This document shows positions 26,200 to 38,300 of a DNA stretch of 64,000 nucleotides, piece by piece. Position 1 is the first letter of the stretch. Each line of letters begins with the position of its first letter. The notes beneath the pieces are model-generated. The model saw only the letters and a program-made list of their open reading frames with translations. It ran no database searches and had not been told where the DNA came from. The DNA comes from Tenrec ecaudatus (Eukaryota; Chordata; Mammalia; Afrosoricida; Tenrecidae), in NCBI RefSeq assembly GCF_050624435.1, contig NC_134536.1:128968758-129032757 (forward strand), read 5' to 3'. Both the position numbers and the translations under genes were made by a program.

Positions 26200-28560
26200 G
26201 GTTGGAAAGTGCTCAAAATATGACTGGCGAAGCCCTGTCTCCTCAAAGTAGAGTTATCCTTCATTTACTGTTGGGGCCCAATTCAAAAATGAGGAGAAAT
26301 GGCTGCCAGCATCTGCTAACAATCAGAGCATGGAAGGCACGAGGCATAAATCTAGGAAAATGGGACATCGTCAAAAATGAAAGAGCCCGTAAGGATGGAC
26401 ATCCTAGGCATACGTGAGCTGCAGTGGACTGGTGTTGCCCATCTGGAGCAGGACAGTCACGTGGCTCACTGCCCCGGGAGTGACAAATCCAAGAGAAAAG
26501 GCACCATATGCAACAGCTGAAAGAACATGTCAAAATCTACCTGCAAGGTCAATGCTGCCTGTGAGAGGATAGTATCTCTCTGCCTGCAAGGAATTCCAGT
26601 TCATATTTGTATTATCAAAATGTACACACCAACCACCCAAAGTCAAGGATGAAGAAATTGGAGAATTCTATCAGCTTCTTCGGCCAGAAATGGATAGAAC
26701 ATGCATTCAAGGTGCATTGATCGTTGTTAGCGATTGGAATGTGACATTTGACAGAGTCATCAGGAGTTGGAAAACACTGGCTGGGTGGGAAACAAAGCTA
26801 GAAATCACATGGTCAAGTTTGGCAAAACCAAGGACTTCTTCATGGCAATCACCTTTTGGACACAACACAAGTGGAGACTACACATGGACCTCACCAGATG
26901 GAACACCACCAACCAAACCAAACTCACTGCCATCAAGCCGATGCCGACTCGCACTGACCCCCCCCCCCCCCACGGGTTACTGGACGGTCAGTTTAAGAGA
27001 AAGCCCTGTTTTTCTCTCTCGGAGTTGCGGTGGATTCAAACTGCTGACCTTGCAGATCCCAGCCCGAGGCATGACCATGACACCACCAAGCTCCTTAGAT
27101 GGAATACACCGGACTCAAAGGGACTGCGTCTGTGGGAAGAGACCATGGAGCAGCTCAGTATCATCAGCTAAAACAGGGCCAGAGGCTTGATTGTGGGATT
27201 GCTGATATTAAGTACAGTTTGAAGAGGAACAAAATTAAAAAACAAGTCCACAAGAGCCAAAAACTGACACTGAATTAATCCCCCCGGATTTAGAGGCTAA
27301 AGAGCAGACTTGACACCCTGAACACAAAGGATCAAAGCAAGGCAAGTTGTGAGACGACATGAGGAGTTTTATACAGAAAGAAAAACGGTCATTAAAAAGA
27401 CAGGAGAGAAAAAAAGGCCAGCATGGATGTCAGAAGAGAAGATGAAACTTGTCCTTCAAGGTAGATAAATCGAATGCGGACAAAACGATGAAGTAAAATA
27501 ACTGAACTGAGTCTTTCAAAGGGAAGCTGTAGAAGACAAAGGTAAATATTACGACGACATGCATAACGACCTGGTGTGAGGACACTATCAGCACATCTCA
27601 AGCCCAGAGGGTTGAAGAAAAATTCAACCCTGTTTGCTACATTGACGGATTCTAGGGCAACACACTGAATGCTATAGGAAGCTTCACATGAAGATGGACG
27701 GACTACACTGTCGCTGTACCAATAAATAATTAAAAGGGCAAAGTTAAATCATTTCAATGTACTGGAAATAGTTGTCCAAACTATGCTGAAGACATTGGCC
27801 AAAAATTAGGCTTCAGCAAGCAGATGCAGTACTGGGAGTGCGCATTTGTCTATGCCAAGAAATTTGGAAGACAGCCACTTGGCTGTCTGGAAAAGATGCT
27901 TACTTGCGCCTATTCTAAAGAAAGGTGGTCTAACAGGATGTGGAACCTTCATAACAGTATCATTACTATCACATGTAGGTGAAATTTTGCTGAAGATAAT
28001 GTAAAAACGGTTGCAGCAGCACACTGACAGGGAGCTGCCAGGAATTCAAAGTGGATTCCGAAGAGGATGGATAGAGAATCATCATCGCTGACATCAAATA
28101 GATCGTGGCCGAAAGCAGAAAATACCAAAGATGTTTGCTTGTGTTTTATTGCCCATACCAGGCATTCAACTGTGCGGATCCTAACTAGGGGTACCCTTAA
28201 GAACGGGGGTTCCACAACACTGCACTGTGCGGATGCAGAACTTACACACGGTCAGAGGCAGCTGTTTGAACAGAACTCTCAAAGTCAGGAAAGGGTGGCT
28301 CAGGATTGCATCCTCTCACCGCGCTTACTCAATCTGTATGCTGAGCAATCATCAGAGATACTGGATTCTATGAAGAGCGGGGCTTCAGGATGGGAGGAAG
28401 GCTTAGTGACAACCTGAGACATGCGGGTGACACGGCCTGGCTGGCTAAAAGTAGGATTTGAAGCACTTGCTGATGAAGATCAAGGACTGTAACCTTCCGT
28501 GTGGATTACAACTCGATGCAAATCCAACAAGCATCTATGGGCTCTACTGTGTAACCCAGG
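26200..28560 (+). mobile_element. RTE (BovB-like) LINE, long decayed ORF2 copy
   Basis: Pieces in order: an endonuclease-like part (KMYTPTTQSQG-like and YTWTSPDGT at about 26879), the mid ORF, then reverse-transcriptase remnants near 28230-28420 including LSPRLLNLYAEQSSEI. Many stops and frame changes; the copy is dead. A SINE interrupts it at 26925-27075. Confidence 0.8.
26925..27075 (-). repeat. AfroSINE-type SINE nested in RTE
   Basis: Reverse orientation: CAAACTCACTGCCATCAAGC, CGATGCCGACTCGCACTGAC, a C14 run, then GGTGGATTCAAACTGCTGAC (B box in reverse). Confidence 0.85.
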
Positions 28561-28639
28561 TTAGTCTTTGTGTTCTTGTTTTCCGGTTATTAAAATTAAA
28601 GACGTGTCACAAGAAGAAAAAATTCTAGTCTCAAAAGCC

Positions 28640-28755
28640 CTACAGAGGGTTCTGTAGGAGTCAGAGTCAACTTTATGGCAGTGGGTTTATTAATCCATCT
28701 TTCCCGTTTTGGAAACTAGTTGAGTCAGCGTCGACTTGATGACAGTGCAATTTTT
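28640..28755 (+). repeat. Two AfroSINE-like tail fragments
   Basis: CTGTAGGAGTCAGAGTCAAC followed by TTTATGGCAGTG, then TTGAGTCAGCGTCGACTTGA followed by TGACAGTG: two 3' ends in series. Confidence 0.55.
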
Positions 28756-28904
28756 TGGTGTTTTGATGTTATTACCATTGCAAACCTGGTAGGTAGTGTG
28801 CTTGTTTCTACAGAAACCTTTCACGCCAATAGTGTCTTATTCTAATATATATATATGTACATCTATATATACATATTTTAACAAGACATACTTAAATAAC
28901 CTAT

Positions 28905-29085
28905 CAGTCTTGGTGGCACAGTGGGTATGTACAGGGCTGCTATCTACAAGGTCAGCAGTTTGAAGCCACCAGCTGCTCCTTGGGAGAAAGATGAGGCTTT
29001 CTACTCCTGTGAAGTCCCCCTTTCAGAAACCCCCAGGGCAGTTCTACTCTATCCTTTGGGGTGGCAGTCAGAATTGGTTTATTTT
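28905..29085 (+). repeat. AfroSINE-type SINE
   Basis: CTTGGTGGCACAGTGGGTAT head, AGGTCAGCAGTTTGAAGCCA B-box region, GGGAGAAAGATGAGGCTTTC middle. Confidence 0.85.
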
Positions 29086-29450
29086 CTAACAGACGGAAGT
29101 GAAATGTGCAAAAGTCCCTTTCCTAACTTGTACAAAGGTGCTGCATGGGTGTGCCACCCAGGAACAAGGGCTTGCATCTAGCACCCTCTAAAACTGGCAC
29201 ACCCAGGCCTGGATGCAGTCGCCTCTGGGCCCGGAACCCAACCTCGGAGACTCGCCTGCATCTCTGCCTGTGGAGCTGGGACCATCTGGCCTGTGCTTTC
29301 TCCAGCTTACCCCTAAGTAATCCCTTTTTAAAATCGTGAGTTAGGTGGGCAGTTTGCATTTCATACCATCCACTGCATACAAACCACTCATCTACAGCCG
29401 CCCACCGCCCGCCCTTTGCCACTCATCTGAGTTCTCATCTCCTTCTAAGT

Positions 29451-29639
29451 CAGTGGTTCTCAACCTTCCTCAGGCCGCAACCCTTTCATACAGTTCCTCA
29501 TTTGGTGGGGAACCCCAACCATAACATTATTTTTGTGGCTACTTCATCACCATCATTTTGCTACTGTTAATTGGGGGACCCCTGTGAAAAGGGCTGTTCA
29601 TCCACAAAGCGGTCATGACCTCCAGGTTGAGAAATGCTA
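29451..29639. mobile_element. SPIN-type hAT MITE
   Basis: Terminal inverted repeat CAGTGGTTCTCAACCT at the 5' end, and its degenerate complement AGGTTGAGAAATGCTA at the 3' end. Internal CCCTTTCATACAGTTCCTCA and CCCCTGTGAAAAGGGC blocks are typical of SPIN non-autonomous elements. 8-bp target-site duplication TTCTAAGT/TTCTAAGG (7 of 8). No transposase coding capacity. Confidence 0.88.
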
Positions 29640-29827
29640 TTCTAAGGGATCTCTAACCTCCCTTTCACCAAAGCCAGTAACTGCCAGTGCTCCAGGCTGC
29701 TGCTTCGTCCTCCCATCCCTTGCCCTCCCTCCTCTGGGACCCTCCAAAGTCTGTTCCCTTTGTGTCCAAGTCTCTTGTCTCGGCTTCGATCCCTACAGTG
29801 GGTTCATACAGTAACTGACTGTCCTTC

Positions 29828-29950
29828 TGTGGGAGATGAGGCTTTCTACTGCCTGGCAGAGTCAGTCTTGGGAACGCCCGGGGGCAGTTCCACCCTGTCC
29901 TACAGGTCACCGTGAGTCAGAAGGGACGCAGTGGCACTGAGTTTGGCTTG
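29828..29950 (+). repeat. AfroSINE-type SINE, 3' half
   Basis: TGGGAGATGAGGCTTTCTAC then GGGGGCAGTTCCACCCTGTC and CACCGTGAGTCAGAAGGGAC. Confidence 0.8.
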
Positions 29951-32450
29951 GTTGGGACTGACTTCACTCAGCATAACGTTCTCCAGGTCCATCCATGCCA
30001 CGAGGTGCTTCGTGGTCTTTTCATTGTATTTTATACGTAGTATTCCTTCGGGTCCCTACTAAAACTGATTTATAAACTCACCTGCACACAAGAATTACCT
30101 GGGGTGCTTGTTAATACAGCCCTAGCACTGGCCTGGAGACCACAACTCTGCAGACACAACCAGCAGCTCATGGTGTTTGTGATGCAGACAGCTGGGGGGC
30201 CTTTCCCCAGGCCCAAGGGTCCTATCATTTCCACAGTGGCTGTTCATTTTCCCAGACCCACTGGCAGTGTACGAGAGCTCCCGTCTCCCCGCACCCACTC
30301 AGCATGGATGCTTTATGGTTCTTTTCCAATTGGCCCATCATCGCTGGTGGAAGGGGACAGCTCAGCGTGGTTTCTGTCCACCCACCTATGTGGGTCTGGC
30401 TGATGAACACCTCTAATGGAGATGCATCTCTTCTGGGGCTCTGCCCGTTGGGCTTCTAAGGACACGTCCTCTCTTAAGGCAGCATGTGGGATTCACACAT
30501 GCTGGAGTCCCTGACTGTCCCAGGGAAGGTGGGACAAACGGTGAAGGTGCTCAGCTGCTAGCTGAAAGGCTGGTAGTTTGAGTCTGCCCAGAGGTGTCTC
30601 AGAAGACAGGCCTGGTGATCAACATCGACCACCCAGCCGAGACCGCTGGGGAGCAGTTTGCTGACACCCATGGGGTCACCTTGGTAGCAACAGGCCAGGC
30701 TGCCAAATGCTGAGCCTTTCTCCTGGCAAGAAGCGGCCCCCCTGGCCTGGCCGCATCCTAAGCACAAGGGGATGAGATGCTTGCTACCTTTGCAGAGTTC
30801 TGGTCTCCAGGCCAGAGCTGGGTCCACAGTAACAAGCAACCCCGGTGGTTGTGTGTCCAAGAGAGTTCCTCACCTGATGGGAGGGAAGCAGTGTCAGGGA
30901 AAGGAGCCCAACCGCCCAGTTCAAAGAGACGGCCAGGCATGGTAGGGATTAGGGGGAGGAAACCCTGGCAGCCAGGCTGGACTAGCGAGGCAGCTGCCTG
31001 CTGGTGCGGGCTGCGAGGAGCTGGTGCATGTGATACCAGGCTGGCTCTCAGAGGGGGAGGGGGCTTGACATTCAGCAGCCACAGGTCAAAGAGCAAAGCA
31101 GGAGCGGGCCACCTGCCCTGCGAACTGGGATTGGGCCACAAGGCCAAACACCCCAGAAAGGGAACAGGCCTTTGCCCCATCCTACCGTAAGGATTTGTGA
31201 CGCTCTGGGGGAAGAGGCAAGCCAGGCCCAAAACTGCTGGGGCCGTTGATGGGTACATGGTTCTAGCGTCCACCTCACCCATCTCTGATGTTCAGAAGAT
31301 GTGCAAGGCAGGACCCTCATCTGGGTTGGGATCCCGCTGCCCACTGTCATCTCTAGTCAGGACAACAGCCCTGGTGATAGAAGAGAGGAGGCAGCTAGAT
31401 GACAAATGCATTTTGCTCCACGGGCTAGTCCTCAGCCAGGGGAGCAGCTTCCGGTTGGCTCGTCACAAGGGTCAAAGTTGCTTTCACCTGCAGGGCAGGA
31501 CAGGGAGGGCCTGAGCCCAGGTAGAGAGGGCCCTTTACCCCAGCTCAGATCTTCGGGGTTCTTTGCTGGACCCAGAGCTTTCTGCAGGGATCCCTCCTGG
31601 AGGGCCACCCAACCTGGGCAGGGCTGGTGGAGCGTGCGTCCTGCCTTGGGCTGTGAGGACACAGCATGTGGGGCCCTCACCCGGTCTCCTTCCTTCCAAG
31701 AAGCACAGCCGCTGCCCACTTTCCTTTCCAAAGGGCCTCAATGGAAGGCTGTAGGTCGGAGCCAAGAGAACAGACCGGTTCTGCATGAATTCTGTTTCCC
31801 GTGGCAGACACTGGGAAGGAGTTCTGGCAGCTGTGACGTGGCGGGAAATGTGGTTGACTTTTCTCCTGTGAAAGCCAAAGTCTGGGTGTAGGACTTTGGG
31901 CTTGAACCTGGACTTGAACCTGTTTCCTCTTCTACGAAATGGGGTTGACTACCCACCCCAGTGCACCGAGGCACTGGAAGACACCACTCATCACCCCTGA
32001 CCCCAACACCCTGATCCCTGTCCTCAGGACGGACGGGTAGGACCTCAGCCTCCCCCTCCCAGGTCAGCCTCTCTTCGGCCCTGGGCCCTATGGAACACGT
32101 AACTGAGAAGTGTTGGCTAGGACTGGGGTGTCCTTCCCTGACTCCAGCTGCAGAGAGGCCACCAGGGCACAAGGTCAAAGACCAAGAGGCAGGGCCAGGT
32201 GAAAGGGCTGGTGGGCCAACCAGTAAACACTTTACCTAACCGATGCAGGCCGCCCCCTTGGTGGGGAAAAAGGGGGAGCTGCCAGGGCAGCCTCACGCCG
32301 GTCAGAGGCCGCCCTCTCACCCATGGCCCAGACATCCCTGGGCCCTCTCAGCAGGTTCCTGCCTATGGGGGGAGGACGGGGCAGCCCCCGAGGAGAGGTA
32401 CGTGAAAGAGCAACAAGACGCTGAAGGGCTGAAGAGGACGCAGACATGGG
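29951..32450. other. Intergenic, GC-richer, no gene recognised
   Basis: A SINE fragment lies at about 30540-30600 and a MIR relic at about 31890-31985 (CTTGAACCTGTTTCCTCTTC, then ACGAAATGGGG). Open frames up to 174 codons here show no family resemblance and are probably chance frames in GC-rich DNA. Confidence 0.55.
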
Positions 32451-32469
32451 GGCAAAAAGGCCAAAGGTT

Positions 32470-32475
32470 TTTACT
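32470..32475 (-). terminator. CNPY3: Candidate CNPY3 poly(A) signal (AGTAAA)
   Basis: Variant hexamer on the minus strand about 480 bp after the CNPY3 stop. No AATAAA found between. Inference. Confidence 0.35.
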
Positions 32476-32954
32476 CTGCACACTGCACTTCGAGGCCCGG
32501 GGAGGAGGGCCAGAAGAGCACAGGAGTCCAGGGGAAGGGTGAGCAGGGAACAGGGGCTGTGGATGCAGCCATCTGGCTTCCCTGTGGGGTGAGGTGTGGC
32601 AGCAGAGGCCGGCATGCCTCCTCTGGGCATCAACCACTCCGGTCCAGGTACCCAGTTCCAATGCCGCCCCTTCTGGGTGAGTTCACACTGGAGCCCTCAT
32701 GGCCCCTGACCAGCACGGCCGGCTCAATTCCGTACCAGGAGAGGTGCTGGGGGAGAGAACACCACCCAGGCTGGCCACTGCGCTCCAAGTTCTTCCTGGG
32801 GCTGCGCCTTCGTGGGAAGGAAGAGGGCACAGCGAGGCGGGAGGACCCTGGGGCCGGAGAAGCTGCCTTTGCTAGCCGGAGCTGTGGCCCAGCCTGCTAG
32901 CTTCCAGGTCAGGGGTCTCTTGCTGCACCCTCGGTACAGGGGACAGAGTTGGGC

Positions 32955-35242
32955 TCAGAGCTCATCCGGAGGGCTGTGTGTGAGGGGGGATGCCTTCTGG
33001 ATGCCCTCGTCCTCTTCCGGGCTGGGGTCTCCCTCAAGGCCACCCAGTGCCTTCCTCTGTTTGTTGCTGCCGCTCCGGCTTCCAGAGGCCTTGGCCTTGC
33101 TGCCCTTCTTCTTGGGCTTCTTCCCGCCTAGGGCGGCTGTGTCCCCTTTCTTGCCGGACCACTGCTCTGCCAGGCAGCCTGGGGTGGGGAGGGGCAGCTC
33201 ATGGGCACAGTGCCAAGTCCCACTGGGGAGAAACTGGAAGCAGCCCACCTCCTCTCTCTCTGGGGCACCTGTGACCTGCACACGCTGCCCTACACCTAGG
33301 TCCATGCCTCCTGCCTCACGGTGTTCTGCACTCCCTGAGAGCATAGGCCACATTTGTTTTCCACCCTCGCCCTAGCTGCTGCTTTCCCGGGGCACCTGCT
33401 GCCCTGGCCCGCCCGCACTCACTGGTGTCCTTCCCCTTGAGCACATGGTTGGCACAGAGGAACACCGTCAGGTCCTCCTCCTGGTGGTTCCGGTACCAGT
33501 CCTCGATCACCTCCTCGAACTCCTCCACCAGAACGTCACACTGCGGAGCACACAATGATGCATGTGGGCAATGCCCGGCCCCCGCCCACGACAAGGGCGG
33601 CAGGAAGGAGGATGTGGTTCTCCTGGGACAGCAGGGCCCATGAGGCCAAGGGACCTGACCGGTCACCCAGGTCTCGGTGGCCCTTCCTCTGGAGCAGACC
33701 CAGCCCCAGCCAGCCCCGTAGGGTGTGCAGCAGCTGCCCGGAGAGCAGAAGGGTCTCTACCTGCTTCTTGAGGTCGGCCACCTCCGCGGAGGTCTCATTC
33801 CACAGCTCGTAGGGGATGTCCATCACCACCTTGACGCCTTTGTGAACCAGGTTGTGCAGCGTCTCGAAGGTCTCTGACATGCCCTGGAAGAGGAGGGCGG
33901 GCCAGACAGGGGGCAGGGCTGCTACCTCTGCATCCCGCCCTTTCTTCTTGCTGGAGTTAAGAGCCCAAAGCTCTGAGGCCCCTCACCTTTGATCTTATCT
34001 TTCACCCTCTCCTCCTTCAGGCCTGTCCCCCCACCCCATCCCCTACAGAGACACACACACACACACACACATCTTGCCTCTCCACAGCACATCCTTTTTA
34101 AAGAGATTGTCAACCGACCTCAGTCCCTACCTTTTAGCCTTGAACTTACTCCTTTTCCCAGAAATAAAAGTTCATGCTGGCCCTCTCCACCCCCACTGGC
34201 TGGGCACACTCAGTTCCTGACTCCCAGTGCCAGGCCCGGCTCTAGCTTCTTCCTGTGGCTTTTCCTTGGGTGAGACAAGAATAGTACCAAAGCAGGGAAG
34301 ACCCTTCATTTTGTGACTGTCTCTCTCCCAGATACCCAGGTCTTCTCAGAGACCACATGCAGACACACACACATTTTCTTTACCTTTATATGTGGTAGTT
34401 CATACAAATACAAGGAACACACACACGTCCTTTCTACACCATCGACAGCAGAGTACACTTATAACCCTGCACCTGCCTTTTGCTACGTAACAGTGGATCT
34501 TGGAGATGATTTTACTCCCAATCACAAAGAGCTACCTCTTTTCCTTGTTCATAGCTACCTCTTTTCCTTGTTCTACTATTCCAAGGGCACTGGTGACATC
34601 GTGGTTACATGCTAGGCTGCTAACTGCAAGGTCAGCAGTTCAAAACTACCAGTCGCTCCTCGGGAGAAAGCTAGGGTTTTCTACTCCTGTGAAGTGACGT
34701 TGTCAGAAACCCACAGAGGCAATTCTATCTACCCTATCCTATGTATGGGGTCACTGTGAGCTGGGGCTGTTGGGCACAATTTTTCAACAAATGACCTTAT
34801 CTATTTATTGAACTACTCCCCTACTGTGACAATTTAGTCATTTCTCATCTTTTGCTGAGGAAAGTAAATTTTAACTTTTTATATTCACGCAAATGTGAGT
34901 TTATTACTGTCGAATACAAAAGTCCCATTGACCAAAGAGCGAAGACGCCTGCTGTTTCCAATGGTGCCCTGAGCTCTCTTCTAGGGACTGGGGGGCAATC
35001 CGCTTTCCCGGAAGGCGACATGGTGGAAGCATGTGAGGGTAACTAACTCCCTTATTCCGACCACATGCCAGGCCAAAGGCAGACATGGGCCTTGTTAAGA
35101 GGTTCGCTCAACAGGGAGAGATGCAGACAGCAAGTGCCTGCCTGGTGTGGGACCAGGCACTCTGGAGGGGTCCCAGGATTGGCTGTGTGAGTTGAGAAGG
35201 ATGGGTAACCACCACCCACCAAGTGCCTTCTGATGACTTCTA

Positions 35243-35329
<87 letters not shown>

Positions 35330-38300
35330 CTCCATATCCTGGGTTCTGCTCAGTTCTCCCACTCAAGTGAAGTGACTTAGGCCTCCCAGGAGCCACCACC
35401 CTGGGCCACTCTTGCCCATGGCTGAAACAGAGGCAGGGCCCTGTTGGGCAGGCCCAGGGCATGATGAATGTCCTTCGTGGCAGGAAAGACTCAAGCCACC
35501 CAAGATGACAGGCTGAGGAGAGGTGGCAACAGCCGTCAATGAAGTAAGTGGAGAGGACAGGAGACGACGCACCCAGGGCAGGTCTTCACGCAGTATCCCA
35601 CCAGCAGCCACAGAGATGCCCCCTGGGGAACAAACACCAGCACACCTTGGCAAAGCGGTTGCTGCCCGTCCTCTCCTTGTGCAGGCTGTAGTCCAGGAGT
35701 CTTTTACAGATGGTCTCCGTGACTTCAATCAATCGCAGATCCCTGCCAGACAGCAGCACACAAGGGACTGAGCGCCTCCCCTCCAGCTCCAGGGGCAGAG
35801 CGCTCCGGCCCTGCAGCCCCAACTCCGCTGCTGCCACTCACCAACGGGCGGCAGGGCAGGGAGGAAGTTACGACAGCTCGTGTGGGGGCTCCGGCACGCT
35901 GGCACATTGACCAGAGAGAGAAACATGTAACGGGTCTAAGGCAAGACTCCGAGAAGATGGAATTTTAAAAGAACATTAAATGAGCCTGAATCAGAGGGAT
36001 CCGGCCCCCCCCCCCCCCCAGTTTTCCATTTAGATGTTACAGTGGGATTTAATGACAGCGGATGGGTGTTTTGTGACAACTGGAGATGAATGGAAGTTGG
36101 TTTTTCTTTTTATTCCCAGCAGCATCAAAAGCGGACAACCCTGCGTCACCAAGTTTTAAAACCCGATCAACCTGACGTCAACGGTTGAAACCCTACCACT
36201 TGATCTCCTCTCTGATACCCGCGGCTCGATCTGGTTTTCCATATTTTCTGTGTTTTGGTGGGTTTTTTGATTATTAGGCTTTCTCTCTCATGTATTGTGT
36301 CATGAAGGGTAGCCTTCTTGAATCTCTGTTACACGTCTCTGTTGTTTGATACTGTAGAGAGACAGCAAGTAGAAGGGCTCCTGGGGGGTCCGGTGGGGGA
36401 GGTGGGGTAAAGGGGAGCTGACATCAAGGGGTTCAAAGGAGGAAACTGCTGTGAAACTGACTGTGGTACCAACTGTAGGACGCCGCTTGATGTGACTGAA
36501 CTATGGGATGGTCTGATGTCTGGATTAGACCCTGATAAAATGGTTTGGGGGAAAAAAAAAATTTGCTGGTCCACGACATCTCCTGTTGTAGCCGCCAATC
36601 TTGCTTCTACATGTAAGGAACCGGCAGCTGAATTGGAGGGTTTATGAAGGTGGCATGACCGGAGCAGTGGGAAAGTCCGGGTCTAGGTGCGAGCTGGCCC
36701 CTTGAGGCGGTGGGCCTGCTTAACTGGGAGAGAGAAGGGAAGCCAGGCCCCGAGGCTGCCAAGGGCGAAGGAGGCTGAGCCCTGGAGGCCCCCGCACTTA
36801 CGATTTGGTGTACTTGACTCCAGAGGTCTTCCGGTCCAGGGCACCGTAGCCTGTGTCAATCACTTCCTTGGTCTTGCCTGTTTCCTCAAAGGCCGACTTC
36901 AGCTCCACAGCCACGTACTTACACACTGCAGAGTGAGCCCAGCACAACCATGAGTGCCCGCGGTAGGGACCCGGGTCCACTGTCACGGAGCCGATTCTGA
37001 CTCACAGCGACTCTATTAGGGCAGGGTATGACTGTCCCATACTGAAGCAGACTGCAACATCTTTCTCCCACTGAGCCAGGAATGGCTTTGACCTGCTGAC
37101 ATCTGGTTTCTTAGCCGTGTGCTTAAGCAGTCGGTGGGTGTGACACCTGCGCCCCTCAACAAGGGACCACCAAGAAAAACAGACCCAGGCAGGCCAAGAA
37201 CACCGCGGGCCAGGTCACTGTTTGCCAGACCACCAAACGGAGTTCCCATGGCGAAACCATGGTGCCCTCACCAGCTGCCGACTGCTGTTCCCCATCCTGT
37301 TCACTTCCCCTCTTCTGTCCTTCATCTTACAGGGCGACCAAGGAAGAGCGGCACAGCGGGCAGCTGCCCATAGTCCACTGGCATCCCACCACGGTAACCA
37401 CGGCCCACAATCTCTCTCCAGCACACAGGACGTGCTGTTTTAGCCACACCATTTGGAAGGTACGCTGCAACGGAAATGGCAGCAGTTTCCCGGAAACAAA
37501 GCTGGGAAGGAGGGAAGGGTCAGGGAGGGAGGGCAAGTGAAAATATAATCCAGGGAGGTGCTGTTACCCAGGGGATTGCAATCAATGTCCCAGAACACCC
37601 AGTGCCTGGGTGGTTGAGTGGAAAACGAATTTGCTCTATAAAGCTTTACCCAAACCATCAACAACAGAGGGAGGGAAAGCTGTGGTGCCGTGACCCTTTA
37701 GATGCGGTAATGCATCTGGTGAGAACACCGCCCACTGCAAAACCCTACAACACAACACCTGGGAAGCAGGGATCCATCAACTGGTGCTCTTGGTGCCTAT
37801 TCCAATCCCCCAACTGTTCCCAAACCATTGTACGGTTATTTTATTGCTAATTTCACACATTGTTTCAACAGTAACTCTTTATTCTGACCAAGTTACTGTG
37901 TCCCGCCTCCAGAGGCCTGGTTCCCAGCACTTCACTTAGGTGAGTTTGTTTATTTGCTCATTTCCTCACCCACTGCCTGGGGACACAGAGTCCAGCCAGG
38001 GCCCTCCCTTCCACAGACTCACTCTGAAAGAGCAGGGAACCTGAACCTGAACCCTTGGCTGTCAAGCTGACTGGGAAAGCAGTAAGTAGATGGAAGTGTT
38101 AACAAATAACTACCCTGGGAGAGAGCTCCAGGGGCATAGTGGGTAATGAGCTGGGCTGCCAACTGCAAGGTTAGCAGTTCGAAACCACCAGCCGTCCTGC
38201 AGGAGAAAGACAAGGCTTTCTACTCCTGTAAAGAGTTACAGGAAATCCACAGGGGCAGCTCTACCCTGGCCTATCGGATCAGAATTGCCTGGATGGTAAT

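Noticed and set aside
34377-34500. Possible extra CNPY3 coding exon
   Set aside because: The six-exon model is already complete and in phase, and no conserved peptide is present here.
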